A DNA stretch of 13,403 nt from CAZABG01 sp964483465. Lineage in GTDB: Bacteria > Chlamydiota > Chlamydiia > Chlamydiales > Parachlamydiaceae. Shown piece by piece: positions 5,915 through 13,403 of the stretch. The notes below the pieces were generated by a model, which saw only the letters and a program-made list of their open reading frames with translations, made no database searches and was not told the DNA's origin. The position numbers and the translations under genes were made by a program. Positions within the stretch are counted from its first letter, which is position 1. Every line of letters begins with the position of its first letter. Where the stretch lies: assembly GCA_964483465.1 (NCBI GenBank), contig CAZABG010000071.1, positions 1 to 13,403 of the forward strand, given 5' to 3'.

Positions 5915-7867
5915 ATGGCAAAAAAAATCCTTTTGGTTATCGCCGTTTTGACGGCTCTATTTCTCGTATGGTTCTTCTATAAATCGGAAAATAAGGATCA
6001 GGCCGAATTCAATCGCGCTGAAAAATATTTAAAAGAAGGCAAAACAGAACAAGCCCTATCTGTCATAAAACCCTATCAAGAACATTTTTCGGACAATAAA
6101 GGAAACAACCCCTGGCTATTGCTCTTCCTAAAGTCCATACAAAACGATCCTAGGCTTCAAGGTTCGCTTGCTCAATATTATCAACAATATCCTGAAGCTT
6201 TCAAATATGTAGACGAAGATACCGCTCTTCAAACAGCGAGCGCACTCATCGCCAAAAAAGAATTCGATCTTTACAGACAGCTAAAAGATGTATTTGTCTC
6301 AAAATCAAAAGATCCGGGGATCTGGAAAATTCTTGATATCGATACGGTTCGATCAGGTGGCGATAAAGAGACTGCGATAAAGATGCTAGAAAGCCTTAAG
6401 ACTACGGGAAAAGCAGAAGTGCTAAGGTTAATGCGCCTATCTTTTTTAACTGAAAAGCAAGATCCCAAAAAAGCCTGGGATTACTTGATAGAAGCAAGCA
6501 AAGTGGATCCGACCAATCCCGATCTAAGGTCGCTTCGCGGAGCGCTTCTTGAAAAAGTAGGCAAATTGTCTCTCGCGCAAAAAGAATATCAGGATGCGCT
6601 AACCTTAAGACCTGATGCTGCCGATCTATGGGATCAGCTCGCTCAATTTTACATAAGACAAGGTCAATGGACTCGCGCGCTTATTACCTGGCAGCATGCC
6701 CTTACCCTTCCAAATAGTGAAGCCATCTGGATCAATCTCATTTTCTGGTCCAAAATCGTTCGCCCTCTCGATTTCAAGATAGATTTAAAAACCCTATCAG
6801 GAAGCTATCTAAAAAATTTCATAACGTACCTCTACGAGCTGCCGCACGATAAATTCTGGGATAAAGAAAAATATAGATCGGTTGAGAAAGGCGCTGAATT
6901 ATTACAAACTTTCCAGCAAACTTTTTGGCTAAGGTTATTGCAATCATTAAAAGATAACGATCTTAAAGAGGCATTTGATTTAATCGCTTTTAACCCCTTT
7001 AGAAGTAAAAGCTATCGCATCGATCTTGAAGGAGCTACTCTTCTTGCGATCAATTATCAATTAAACAAAACGCTTGATGTGCCTGATGCTCTAAGAAATG
7101 ATTTAAGCATAAATGTAGATCCTGCGCTTTACACTCGCGTTGAAAGCCATCAGCTTCTACGTTTATTGAATATCGATAAGAGAGACGCCTTACTTGATGA
7201 TAAAACCGCTGCGCTTTTGAATTCGCAAAGCGCCTTTTCAGTTCTCTATGCAGCAGGCGGATGGTTTAATGCGGCATTAAATTTGAACTTTCCTGAAAAT
7301 GTGGATCCAAATTGGCCTACGTACACTTCCTTTACCCTAACACAGGCGTTACGCGTCATTGAAGGAAATGAAAAAGCGCTCGCTTATGCATTAAAGCAGC
7401 CTGAAACTGACGAACTTAATTTGTTGATCGGACAAATCTATCAATCGCTTAATAACGAAAAAGAAGCTGAAAAATACTTTACAAAAGTTTATATCCTTTC
7501 GACTCCTATCGGCATTAAGGGCGCCTGGGACTTAAGCTTATTGAAGATAAATCAGAAAAAATATGACGAAGCTTTAAATATTATAAGACAAAATTCAACG
7601 CTTGATTCAAGCGTGATCGGGAAAGAGTTAAAGGCTCGCATAGCTCTTTTGAAAGGAGATGATAATTTAGCGCTTGAACTCTATAGTCAAATCGTTTCTT
7701 TGTCTTATGAAGCCAAAATTTATCTCGCTAAATACTACCTTAAGCAAAATGATATCGCCGCCTCAGAAAAGCTTGCACGAGAACTTTTGATAGAGTTTCC
7801 TACGAATCCGCAAGTACTAGAACTGATCCAAAAAATTAACCAATCCGAAAACAGCAAACAACCATGA
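5915..7867 (+). CDS. Membrane-anchored TPR protein 1 of the exosortase locus
   Basis: The product is 650 residues from ATG 5915; an in-frame GTG at 5909 would add only two residues and would overlap the ribosome binding site. One N-terminal membrane helix (res 5-22, preceded by KK) anchors a large helical domain that should face the periplasm. TPR-like repeats are visible at res 30-55, clearly at 185-268 (with alternating DP-N-P-DL and A-x-x-EYQDALTLRPDAADLW patterns) and again at about 500-645. The middle (res 280-490) is helical but degenerate. TPR proteins are common companions of exosortases in EPS loci, where they are thought to scaffold assembly or export. This one lacks the lipobox cysteine of the lipoprotein type. 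It heads the operon and overlaps the next gene, its paralogue, by 4 bases. The precise role is unknown. Confidence 0.88.
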   Translation: MAKKILLVIAVLTALFLVWFFYKSENKDQAEFNRAEKYLKEGKTEQALSVIKPYQEHFSDNKGNNPWLLLFLKSIQNDPRLQGSLAQYYQQYPEAFKYVDEDTALQTASALIAKKEFDLYRQLKDVFVSKSKDPGIWKILDIDTVRSGGDKETAIKMLESLKTTGKAEVLRLMRLSFLTEKQDPKKAWDYLIEASKVDPTNPDLRSLRGALLEKVGKLSLAQKEYQDALTLRPDAADLWDQLAQFYIRQGQWTRALITWQHALTLPNSEAIWINLIFWSKIVRPLDFKIDLKTLSGSYLKNFITYLYELPHDKFWDKEKYRSVEKGAELLQTFQQTFWLRLLQSLKDNDLKEAFDLIAFNPFRSKSYRIDLEGATLLAINYQLNKTLDVPDALRNDLSINVDPALYTRVESHQLLRLLNIDKRDALLDDKTAALLNSQSAFSVLYAAGGWFNAALNLNFPENVDPNWPTYTSFTLTQALRVIEGNEKALAYALKQPETDELNLLIGQIYQSLNNEKEAEKYFTKVYILSTPIGIKGAWDLSLLKINQKKYDEALNIIRQNSTLDSSVIGKELKARIALLKGDDNLALELYSQIVSLSYEAKIYLAKYYLKQNDIAASEKLARELLIEFPTNPQVLELIQKINQSENSKQP

Positions 7868-9765
7868 CAAGACCATTAACCATACTGGGCATCTCTTCTG
7901 CATTGTCTTTACTTATCTTGGGGGGCATATACTACCCTGAAATAAAAGAAAGTTTCAGTCACGAAAATGAACTAAAATTAAATGACAAAAGCGACTACCT
8001 GCAAGCGCAGTCCTTTTTAAAGCAAGGCAAGCCTTTAAAGGCTCTTGCCCTAGTTAAAAAACATGAAGGGGAAATCCAAAAAGGAGAAGACGGGCATATT
8101 AAATGGCTTAATCTATTGATTGCCATTTCAGAAGAAATGAATGATGCGCCCCAATTGCTTGCCATTTTTAATTATTATCCTCACAGTCTCGATCAACACG
8201 AAAAAGCCGCCCTTCTTATCGCCAACCGGATGATCGGAGAAGGTGATTTTGAAAATTATGAATTATTAAGGCTTAGCTTTAAAAGAAAAGAGACCTTACC
8301 CTCCCAATGGCTCACATTGGATGCAGATAGCCTCCTATTGCAAGGCAAAACCGAGCTTGCTCTTTCTTTACTAAACTCGCAATATTTTGAAGGAAAGGAA
8401 GATGTGCCTCGGCTCATCCGCCTTGCGCTTTTAAACATCAATGATCATCCTAAAGTGGCCTGGGGATATCTTGACCAAGCCTTGCAAAAAGACCCGAATA
8501 ATATCGATTTAAGACAATACCGCGCTCGTCTTTTAGAAAGCGCAAATAAAAAAGAGATCGCGGCAGCTGAATATCAAAATGCTCTTAAGATTAATCCACA
8601 AAATCCTGAATTAAAAGACCAAACTTTAGAGTTTTTAATTAGGGAACGGGAGTTTAAACAAGCAAAAGAGCTCGCATTAAAAAGTTTAAACCCTCCTACT
8701 CTTTCCTCCATTTGGTTAAAAGCGCTTTTTTTAGACAAGGCTATTAGGCCCATCGCCTATCCCTTTTCAAAAGAAGCCGCTCCTAAAAATGAAATGGTTC
8801 TAACCCTTATTGAAATCGATGAAAATCATTTTTGGCAGCCGGATCATGCTTTAGAGGAAGCTCCTGCTAACTCACAAGTCGCTTTTTGGCTTCGTATCCT
8901 TGAAAATCTAAAGCTAGGGCGTGAAAAAGATGCCATCACTTTGCTTGAGTTCAATCCCTATGAACAAGAACTTTGGGATCCAGAGCTTGCTCAAGCCTTG
9001 AGGCAAATTCTTAATTACCGCACGACCCATCAGCTAGTTAAAGGAGATAAAGATTCAACAATCCCCTTCTTTAAAGAATTAAACGGGCAAGAAGGAGAAA
9101 AACCAAGCGCGACTCTAAAGGCGCTTTTGGTTAGCAAAGAAGGGCTCTTAGCTCCCCTTCTTGCTGCCGGCTGGTATGAGGCGGCGTTGAAACTCTATGA
9201 CAATACCGCTTTATCGCAAGAAACGCCTCAATGGGTCATCAATCAACTTACTTCAGCTTTCAAAGAAAATAGGGGCTTAAAGGAAGCGATCGTTTTTCTG
9301 GCCATTCAAAGACCCACCTCAGAAAATGAAGCGCTTCTTGCAAATCTATACCTCGAAAATAATGAAAGAGCGAAGGCAATTCCACTGCTCGAATCCCTTT
9401 CAATCCAGGAGAATACCATCGGATATAAAGCCGGCAAAAAACTTGCTGAAATCTATTTGAATGGCGGTAAATATCAAGAAACTGAATCCGTAATTAACCG
9501 AAACGTTAAGTTAAAAAATTCAACTTCGGGACAGGAGATTCTTGCGAGACTCTATCTTCTAACTTCTAAGCCGGATGAAGCGTCACGTGTTTATTCCTCA
9601 ATTGAGAAAGAGTCTGATGAAGCAAAATCCTATCTTGCAAAAGAGGCTTATAACAAAAAAGAGTACCTTAAAGCTCTTGAATTGACAGAAGCCCTTTTAA
9701 AAAACTATCCCGCATCGGAAACGCTTATTGAAAATAAACGTAAAATTCTCAAAGAAATAAACTGA
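7864..9765 (+). CDS. Membrane-anchored TPR protein 2, tandem paralogue of protein 1
   Basis: This 633-residue protein has an N-terminal membrane helix (res 5-24) and a TPR-rich domain, probably periplasmic. It follows the same plan as the upstream protein: an early repeat FLKQGKPLKALALVKKH (res 51-67), well-formed repeats at res 197-275 (KVAWGYLDQALQKDPNNIDL, then AAEYQNALKINPQNPEL), a middle segment with FWLRILENLK and LLEFNPY that matches FWLRLLQSLK and LIAFNPF of protein 1, and C-terminal repeats ending near KNYPASETL. The two therefore arose by tandem duplication and have diverged strongly. The start overlaps the previous stop by 4 bases (ATGA), and its own stop shares one base with the exosortase start (TGATG). 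No Shine-Dalgarno sequence is visible, so translation probably depends on coupling. Confidence 0.88.
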   Translation: MTRPLTILGISSALSLLILGGIYYPEIKESFSHENELKLNDKSDYLQAQSFLKQGKPLKALALVKKHEGEIQKGEDGHIKWLNLLIAISEEMNDAPQLLAIFNYYPHSLDQHEKAALLIANRMIGEGDFENYELLRLSFKRKETLPSQWLTLDADSLLLQGKTELALSLLNSQYFEGKEDVPRLIRLALLNINDHPKVAWGYLDQALQKDPNNIDLRQYRARLLESANKKEIAAAEYQNALKINPQNPELKDQTLEFLIREREFKQAKELALKSLNPPTLSSIWLKALFLDKAIRPIAYPFSKEAAPKNEMVLTLIEIDENHFWQPDHALEEAPANSQVAFWLRILENLKLGREKDAITLLEFNPYEQELWDPELAQALRQILNYRTTHQLVKGDKDSTIPFFKELNGQEGEKPSATLKALLVSKEGLLAPLLAAGWYEAALKLYDNTALSQETPQWVINQLTSAFKENRGLKEAIVFLAIQRPTSENEALLANLYLENNERAKAIPLLESLSIQENTIGYKAGKKLAEIYLNGGKYQETESVINRNVKLKNSTSGQEILARLYLLTSKPDEASRVYSSIEKESDEAKSYLAKEAYNKKEYLKALELTEALLKNYPASETLIENKRKILKEIN

Positions 9766-10541
9766 TGAGATACGCAGTCATTATAATACTTTACGGTCTA
9801 TTTATATGGCTGCGTGATTTAAACTGGTGGCAATATGCAAGCGATACGCTTCCCATTTTGCTTGCCTTTCCTCTATTTTATAAGTTAGGAGAGCCTTGGA
9901 AGGTGAGCGATGAACCTTTAAGCCGCCCCTTCCTTCTTCTATTTTTAGCTTCGTTCTTTTTAGGCGTTATTTTGGACATGAACGTCTTATTTGCGCTCGG
10001 CTGGGTCTTTTTGGTTAAAGCGATGCCTATCATTGAACCTACTCCCTCAGAACTAACAAAGCTGCTTATCATCCCCTTCTTTGGCTTCCCTTGGGTTTCA
10101 TTTGATGCAAATGGCCTCGGCTGGACATTTAGGCTGACAGGGGCTGAGGCCACTGCCGCTCTATTCTCTTCATTAAATTTTAATGTTGTTCAAGAAGGGA
10201 CGCAAATACTCATTAATCAGCTTCCCATTTCTGTTGAAGCGGCATGTGCAGGATTAAACACTTTGCAATCGATGATGATATTAGGTCTCACCCTTGCCTA
10301 TTTAGATTTGAAAAATTCAATCTTGTATTGGATAAATATCCCTATATTATTGGTTTTGGCCTGGATTGCGAATACTTTAAGAATCATTATGATTTCTTCT
10401 ATGGCTTTATATGGAGGGAATGAATTCGCGATGGGACCTCTTCATATTTGGGGGGGCCTTTTAGTCATTGTCATCATGTTTATGCTCGCTTGGGGCCTTA
10501 TAAAACTTCAAAAGGAAGCCATATGCGGGAAATCCCCTTAA
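9765..10541 (+). CDS. Exosortase (exosortase/archaeosortase family transpeptidase)
   Basis: This integral membrane cysteine protease/transpeptidase of 258 residues should recognise the VPEP signals encoded upstream. The three residues typical of the family are present in the right order and setting: C161 in EAACAGLNT, R206 in IANTLRI and H227 in GPLHIWGG. There are about eight hydrophobic segments. The N-terminal half (res 1-125) lacks catalytic motifs and the C-terminal half holds all of them; the active site should face the periplasm. It is a short, core-only exosortase: the EpsI domain, fused to the C-terminus in some relatives, is here a separate gene two positions downstream. Its end overlaps the next gene by 19 bases. 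Family assignment is confident; the subfamily (which Xrt class) cannot be decided by eye. Confidence 0.95.
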   Translation: MRYAVIIILYGLFIWLRDLNWWQYASDTLPILLAFPLFYKLGEPWKVSDEPLSRPFLLLFLASFFLGVILDMNVLFALGWVFLVKAMPIIEPTPSELTKLLIIPFFGFPWVSFDANGLGWTFRLTGAEATAALFSSLNFNVVQEGTQILINQLPISVEAACAGLNTLQSMMILGLTLAYLDLKNSILYWINIPILLVLAWIANTLRIIMISSMALYGGNEFAMGPLHIWGGLLVIVIMFMLAWGLIKLQKEAICGKSP

Positions 10542-10948
10542 TCGTTTGGGCCACGCTGTTTTTAACTGCATTTAATTATCTAGTTCATGGGTGGCATGGC
10601 ACTATTCTTTTTCTTTTAGTTTGGATGATTCCGGTCTTATACTTTTGGGGATTTACAAGAACGCCATATGGGGATCCCAAACCTATAGTCATAGCCGCTT
10701 TGATTACATACCTAATTTCAATGATCATCGATTTAAATTTTTTATCTCATCTCGCTCTTGCGCTAAGCATATCCGCATTAATCCCCTTCTCAATTCCATA
10801 CCTTATTTGGATAGCCGGCGCATTTTTTTGGATTCCTGCTTCTGGATGGATACTCAACAAAGTAAATTTGAATTACGATGCCGTTAAATTAGGAGGGATC
10901 CTTTTAACCATGGTCCCCCTTCTCTATAAAGGATGGAGAGAAAGATGA
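10523..10948 (+). CDS. Small membrane protein resembling the N-terminal half of the exosortase
   Basis: The product has 141 residues from ATG 10523, chosen because AAAGGAAG (10511-10518) sits at proper spacing; an upstream ATG at 10448 lies inside the exosortase gene. It has about five membrane helices. By eye it aligns almost end to end with residues 1-125 of the preceding exosortase: MR at the start, a P-x-x-Y in helix 2, P54 then 15 residues then D70-L-N72, against P55, 15 residues and D71-M-N73, followed by matching L, L, A and P spacing and an FF-x-x-P (res 101-105) against FF-x-x-P (res 105-109). It ends before the Cys/Arg/His part, so it cannot be a sortase itself. It may be an accessory subunit born by partial duplication. 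I know of no named family for it. It overlaps the EpsI-like gene by 4 bases. Confidence 0.8.
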   Translation: MREIPLIVWATLFLTAFNYLVHGWHGTILFLLVWMIPVLYFWGFTRTPYGDPKPIVIAALITYLISMIIDLNFLSHLALALSISALIPFSIPYLIWIAGAFFWIPASGWILNKVNLNYDAVKLGGILLTMVPLLYKGWRER

Positions 10949-11520
10949 ACCGATGGCTTTGGGTTTTATTCGGATTAGTGGTTGTTATCGGTTTGATCTG
11001 GGAATTTTATCCCCTGCCCGATGGTGCGAAAGAAATGGCCAAACTCCCCTTGTCGGGTCCTAATTTTTACGGAAAAGATATTCCTATTACCTCTTTTGAA
11101 AAAGAATATTTGCCAAATGTAGGCATTTTAAAACGGTTGTATAGGATTGAATCAAACAATTTTTTTGTTACGGTGCTTGATGGCACCCATAACCGGCATG
11201 CGGTTCACGACCCAAGATATTGCTTTAGAGGTGAAGGATGGGATGTTGTGAATGAAGCTCCTTTTAAAACTCCCTATGGAGAAGCCAATCTCTTTACCTT
11301 AAGAAAAATGGGGATAGAACGTCAGGCGCTTGCCTGGTTTACTCAAGGAAATATTCACTTTTCTTCTCCAATGGAATATTGGATCAGGACATCGATCAGA
11401 CGCTTGACGCTTGGTTTATCAGGTCCAGAGCCTCTGCTTGTCATGGTGCAGCCTACAGATATAGCCAAACCTGATTGGAGTATCCTTTTAGAAAAATTCA
11501 AACCTCTATTTAGCTTCTGA
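10945..11520 (+). CDS. EpsI-like exosortase-associated protein (DUF3485-like)
   Basis: The product is 191 residues from ATG 10945. This start is preferred over ATG 10933 because it gives the ATGA overlap seen at other junctions and has GGAGAG (10935-10940) upstream. One N-terminal membrane helix (res 3-19) precedes a domain likely to lie in the periplasm. The segment HDPRYCFRGEGWDV (res 88-101) corresponds to the H-x-P-x-x-C-x-x-x-x-GW signature of EpsI/DUF3485, and LAWFTQGN (res 129-136) to the following W/F-x-x-G part. In many bacteria EpsI is encoded next to, or fused to, exosortase and is needed for exopolysaccharide production, though its reaction is unknown. Sequence match plus position make the assignment good, but the protein is divergent elsewhere. 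Confidence 0.82.
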   Translation: MNRWLWVLFGLVVVIGLIWEFYPLPDGAKEMAKLPLSGPNFYGKDIPITSFEKEYLPNVGILKRLYRIESNNFFVTVLDGTHNRHAVHDPRYCFRGEGWDVVNEAPFKTPYGEANLFTLRKMGIERQALAWFTQGNIHFSSPMEYWIRTSIRRLTLGLSGPEPLLVMVQPTDIAKPDWSILLEKFKPLFSF

Positions 11521-12830
11521 TGATAGTAAACCTGCTCGTCATCATAATTTTCTTCATTACTCTAGGATATTGTTTCTTCTATTCTCCTAGAAAAGCTTTT
11601 TTTAATTTGTACCTTCCTTTCTTACTCCTTTTACCCATGTCATTTCGCGCCGATTTAATCGGTCTTCCTGACACAACACCCGCTGAAACGGTGATCACCA
11701 TTACCGCAATCTGTTTTATATTTGGAGGTATGCGCGGCTATGTCTTCAGCTTTATGGATATTGTTCTCGTTTCATATGGAACTTTTTATGTTCTTTCCGA
11801 GATCTATTCGGAAGCAAATACAATATTCGTAAACCGAGTATTCATGGACGTATTCATGCAAATGATATTTCCTTATATCTTAGCGAAAACCTATGTTGGA
11901 TTAGGTAGAGAAGAAGTTCGCTTTTCAAAACGATTTGTATTGCTTGTCTTTATCATTTCTCTAACTTTACCCTACGAAATTAGGATGATGATAAATCCTA
12001 TTAAACAGCTCTTGAGCAAAATTTACGTTTTTCCGCCCGATATCGAACTTGTAATACGCTACGGCCTTAAAAGATTCGAAGGCGTATATACTCACGCCAT
12101 ACTCGCAGGGATTATTTTTTCTTGCAGCCTTCTTTTGAATACGTGGATTACGAAAAACAATCTATGGAAGAAGATCCATGATCCGATACTTAAATATTAT
12201 CCCTATATCATTTCTCTTTTCCTTTTTACCTGCGTCATTTTTACCTTCGCGAGAGCTCCCCTATACTCGCTTATATTATCTCTATCTTTAGTATATGCGG
12301 GCTTTACAACGGACAAATTAAAATCATGGATATTCGCGATTGCGGGAAGCTTGATTGCTACAGGCATTGTCTATCAGCTTGTCTCTCCTTATTTTGCTGA
12401 AAATTTAACCGTTACGGGAGGGTCAGAAGATTGGAATACTTTCACCTATCGAATCGAATTATTTAACAATTATTCTCCCTATGTATCTATCCATCCCATT
12501 TTGGGATGGGGATTTAAAGGATATCCTACTATAAACGGGTATCCTTCTATTGATAATTATTATCTTTTGATGGCGCTCGAAAATGGCCTTGTGTGTGTTT
12601 TTCTTTTTATTTCGATGATAGTAATTAGTGTCGCTATGCTCATGAAGAGAGGTTTTATGATGAAAGATAAATATGAAAAATCCCTTCGCTTTGTGCTTGC
12701 CGGGATTTTGCTTATGATTCTTTTAGTGATAGCGACTGTTTATCTCGGAGATCAAACACAAAATTTATTATTTCTGGTGTTGGGCTGGTCTCAAGGCTTA
12801 ATGATACGAAGAAAAAAGGAGGCCGCATGA
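11520..12830 (+). CDS. O-antigen ligase/polymerase-like membrane protein (Wzy/WaaL type)
   Basis: This protein of 436 residues has about ten to eleven membrane helices and a long loop at about res 288-325 before the last helices, the layout of the O-antigen ligase/Wzy superfamily. Typical features are FTFARAPLYSLILSL (res 241-255), with the conserved arginine R245 at a helix start, TYRIELFNN (res 309-317), HPILGWGFKGYP (res 325-336) and SIDNYYLLMALENGLV (res 343-358), the position where relatives have an HN-x-(Y/F)-L pair. It would polymerise or ligate glycan repeat units at the periplasmic face of the inner membrane. Gene order exosortase, EpsI, polymerase is typical of exosortase-linked exopolysaccharide loci. 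Its ATG shares a base with the previous stop, and no Shine-Dalgarno is visible, so coupling is likely. Confidence 0.88.
   Translation: MIVNLLVIIIFFITLGYCFFYSPRKAFFNLYLPFLLLLPMSFRADLIGLPDTTPAETVITITAICFIFGGMRGYVFSFMDIVLVSYGTFYVLSEIYSEANTIFVNRVFMDVFMQMIFPYILAKTYVGLGREEVRFSKRFVLLVFIISLTLPYEIRMMINPIKQLLSKIYVFPPDIELVIRYGLKRFEGVYTHAILAGIIFSCSLLLNTWITKNNLWKKIHDPILKYYPYIISLFLFTCVIFTFARAPLYSLILSLSLVYAGFTTDKLKSWIFAIAGSLIATGIVYQLVSPYFAENLTVTGGSEDWNTFTYRIELFNNYSPYVSIHPILGWGFKGYPTINGYPSIDNYYLLMALENGLVCVFLFISMIVISVAMLMKRGFMMKDKYEKSLRFVLAGILLMILLVIATVYLGDQTQNLLFLVLGWSQGLMIRRKKEAA
12816..12822 (+). promoter_or_regulatory. Strong Shine-Dalgarno site of the glycosyltransferase gene
   Basis: AAGGAGG ends four bases before ATG 12827, inside the last codons of the polymerase gene. 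It decides the start of the glycosyltransferase and shows that this gene can be initiated independently even though it overlaps the upstream stop. Confidence 0.85.
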
Positions 12831-13403
12831 GCAAGCTAGGATATCTGGTTTCACAATACCCAGCCATCTCCCACACCTTCGTATTTCGTGAAGTAGAAGG
12901 ACTAAGAGCGCTTGGTCTCGATATAAAAACCGCTTCGATAAATCCTGGCGAGGCCCTTCTTGACTCTGAAAAAGAAGAAAAGGTTTCGACGTTTGTTGTT
13001 AAAAAAGGCTCGCCTTTCGTTATTTTTAAACGCCCCCTTAAATTTATAAATACGCTCACTAAAGCCTTTTTTAGGCTTGGATTTAATTTTAAAACGCTCT
13101 TTTATACGCTTGAAGCAGCTATTTTGGAAGATTGGTGCAAAAAAAATGAGATCTTTCATCTTCATGTCCATTTTGCAAATCCAGCGGCGACCGTTGCCCT
13201 TATCCTTTATTGGTTTAGCGGCATTCCTTATTCTATAACTATCCATGGCCCTGATGAATTTTATGACTGCACTTTGAATCATTTGAAGCTGAAATTTGAA
13301 GAAGCCAAATTTTTAATAGCCATCAGCCACTATACTAAAAGCCAAATCTTAAAAATCGCAAATGTGCCTGTCGAAGTAATTCCTCTTGGAATTAACCATG
13401 AAC
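12827..13403 (+). CDS. GT4-type glycosyltransferase, N-terminal part (cut by window edge)
   Basis: The first 192 codons are present and the frame stays open to the right edge. The N-terminus GYLVSQYPAISHTFVFREVE (res 5-24) is characteristic of the WcaL-like group of GT4 enzymes, in which the SQ(T/Y)P-x-x-S-x-TF stretch forms the first beta strand and acceptor-side loop. Further family marks are HLHVHFANPAA (res 111-121), SITIHGPDEF (res 136-145), AISHYTK (res 165-171) and VIPLGI (res 184-189), which ends the N-terminal Rossmann domain. The nucleotide-sugar-binding C-terminal domain with its E-x7-E motif lies outside. It should add a sugar to a lipid-linked glycan on the cytoplasmic face. It overlaps the polymerase stop by 4 bases (ATGA) and belongs to the same operon, which probably continues beyond the window. 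Confidence 0.93.
   Translation, partial: MSKLGYLVSQYPAISHTFVFREVEGLRALGLDIKTASINPGEALLDSEKEEKVSTFVVKKGSPFVIFKRPLKFINTLTKAFFRLGFNFKTLFYTLEAAILEDWCKKNEIFHLHVHFANPAATVALILYWFSGIPYSITIHGPDEFYDCTLNHLKLKFEEAKFLIAISHYTKSQILKIANVPVEVIPLGINHE

Noticed and set aside
9878..10153. Open frame on the minus strand inside the exosortase gene
   Set aside because: It is antisense to the exosortase membrane helices, has no ribosome binding site and a low-complexity composition.
12902..13282. Long open frame on the minus strand
   Set aside because: It is antisense to the well-recognised glycosyltransferase, is Lys/Arg/Phe-rich in the manner of a shadow frame, and shows no family motif.

Overview
The window is AT-rich, densely packed bacterial DNA. 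It probably comes from an environmental member of the Chlamydiota (Parachlamydiales-like). This assignment rests on an overall impression of the proteins, especially the secreted-looking SAM methyltransferase and the Ser-rich hypothetical protein with a Cys-His-Asp triad. It is an inference, not a proof; Verrucomicrobiota or Lentisphaerota are the main alternatives. All genes lie on the + strand except mutM. No rRNA, tRNA, CRISPR array, insertion sequence or transposase was seen, and no gene-free stretch exceeds 300 bases.

Left part (1-4154), mixed genes: a histidine-phosphatase-like protein that lacks its N-terminal RHG part, overlapped by a stand-alone CheY-like receiver; a hypothetical protein with a transglutaminase/papain-like Cys-His-Asp arrangement; convergent mutM (formamidopyrimidine-DNA glycosylase), whose 3' end overlaps it; a SAM methyltransferase with an N-terminal signal-like segment; and a small DUF1475-like membrane protein.

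Middle part (4197-5819), the substrates: two tandem paralogous secreted proteins. Each has a signal peptide, a DUF4114-like C-terminal region and a C-terminal VPEP / membrane helix / basic tail, which is the PEP-CTERM sorting signal. A strong intrinsic terminator separates them.

Right part (5915 to the right edge), the processing and glycan operon: seven genes joined by overlaps of 1-19 bases. In order they are two membrane-anchored TPR paralogues, an exosortase with the Cys/Arg/His catalytic set, a 141-residue membrane protein that looks like a copy of only the N-terminal half of the exosortase, an EpsI-like (DUF3485) protein, an O-antigen-ligase/Wzy-like polymerase, and a GT4 glycosyltransferase cut by the window edge.

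Taken together, the right two thirds read as one exosortase/PEP-CTERM system. The two VPEP proteins would be exported by Sec and held by their C-terminal helix. The exosortase would then cleave them and probably transfer them to a partner or glycan made by the polymerase and glycosyltransferases. The TPR proteins, the half-exosortase and the EpsI-like protein would be accessory factors. Such systems are well known in biofilm-forming Gram-negative bacteria. If the host is an obligate intracellular chlamydia-like bacterium, this is an unexpected surface-protein sorting pathway. The half-exosortase and the tandem TPR pair are the least explained parts.
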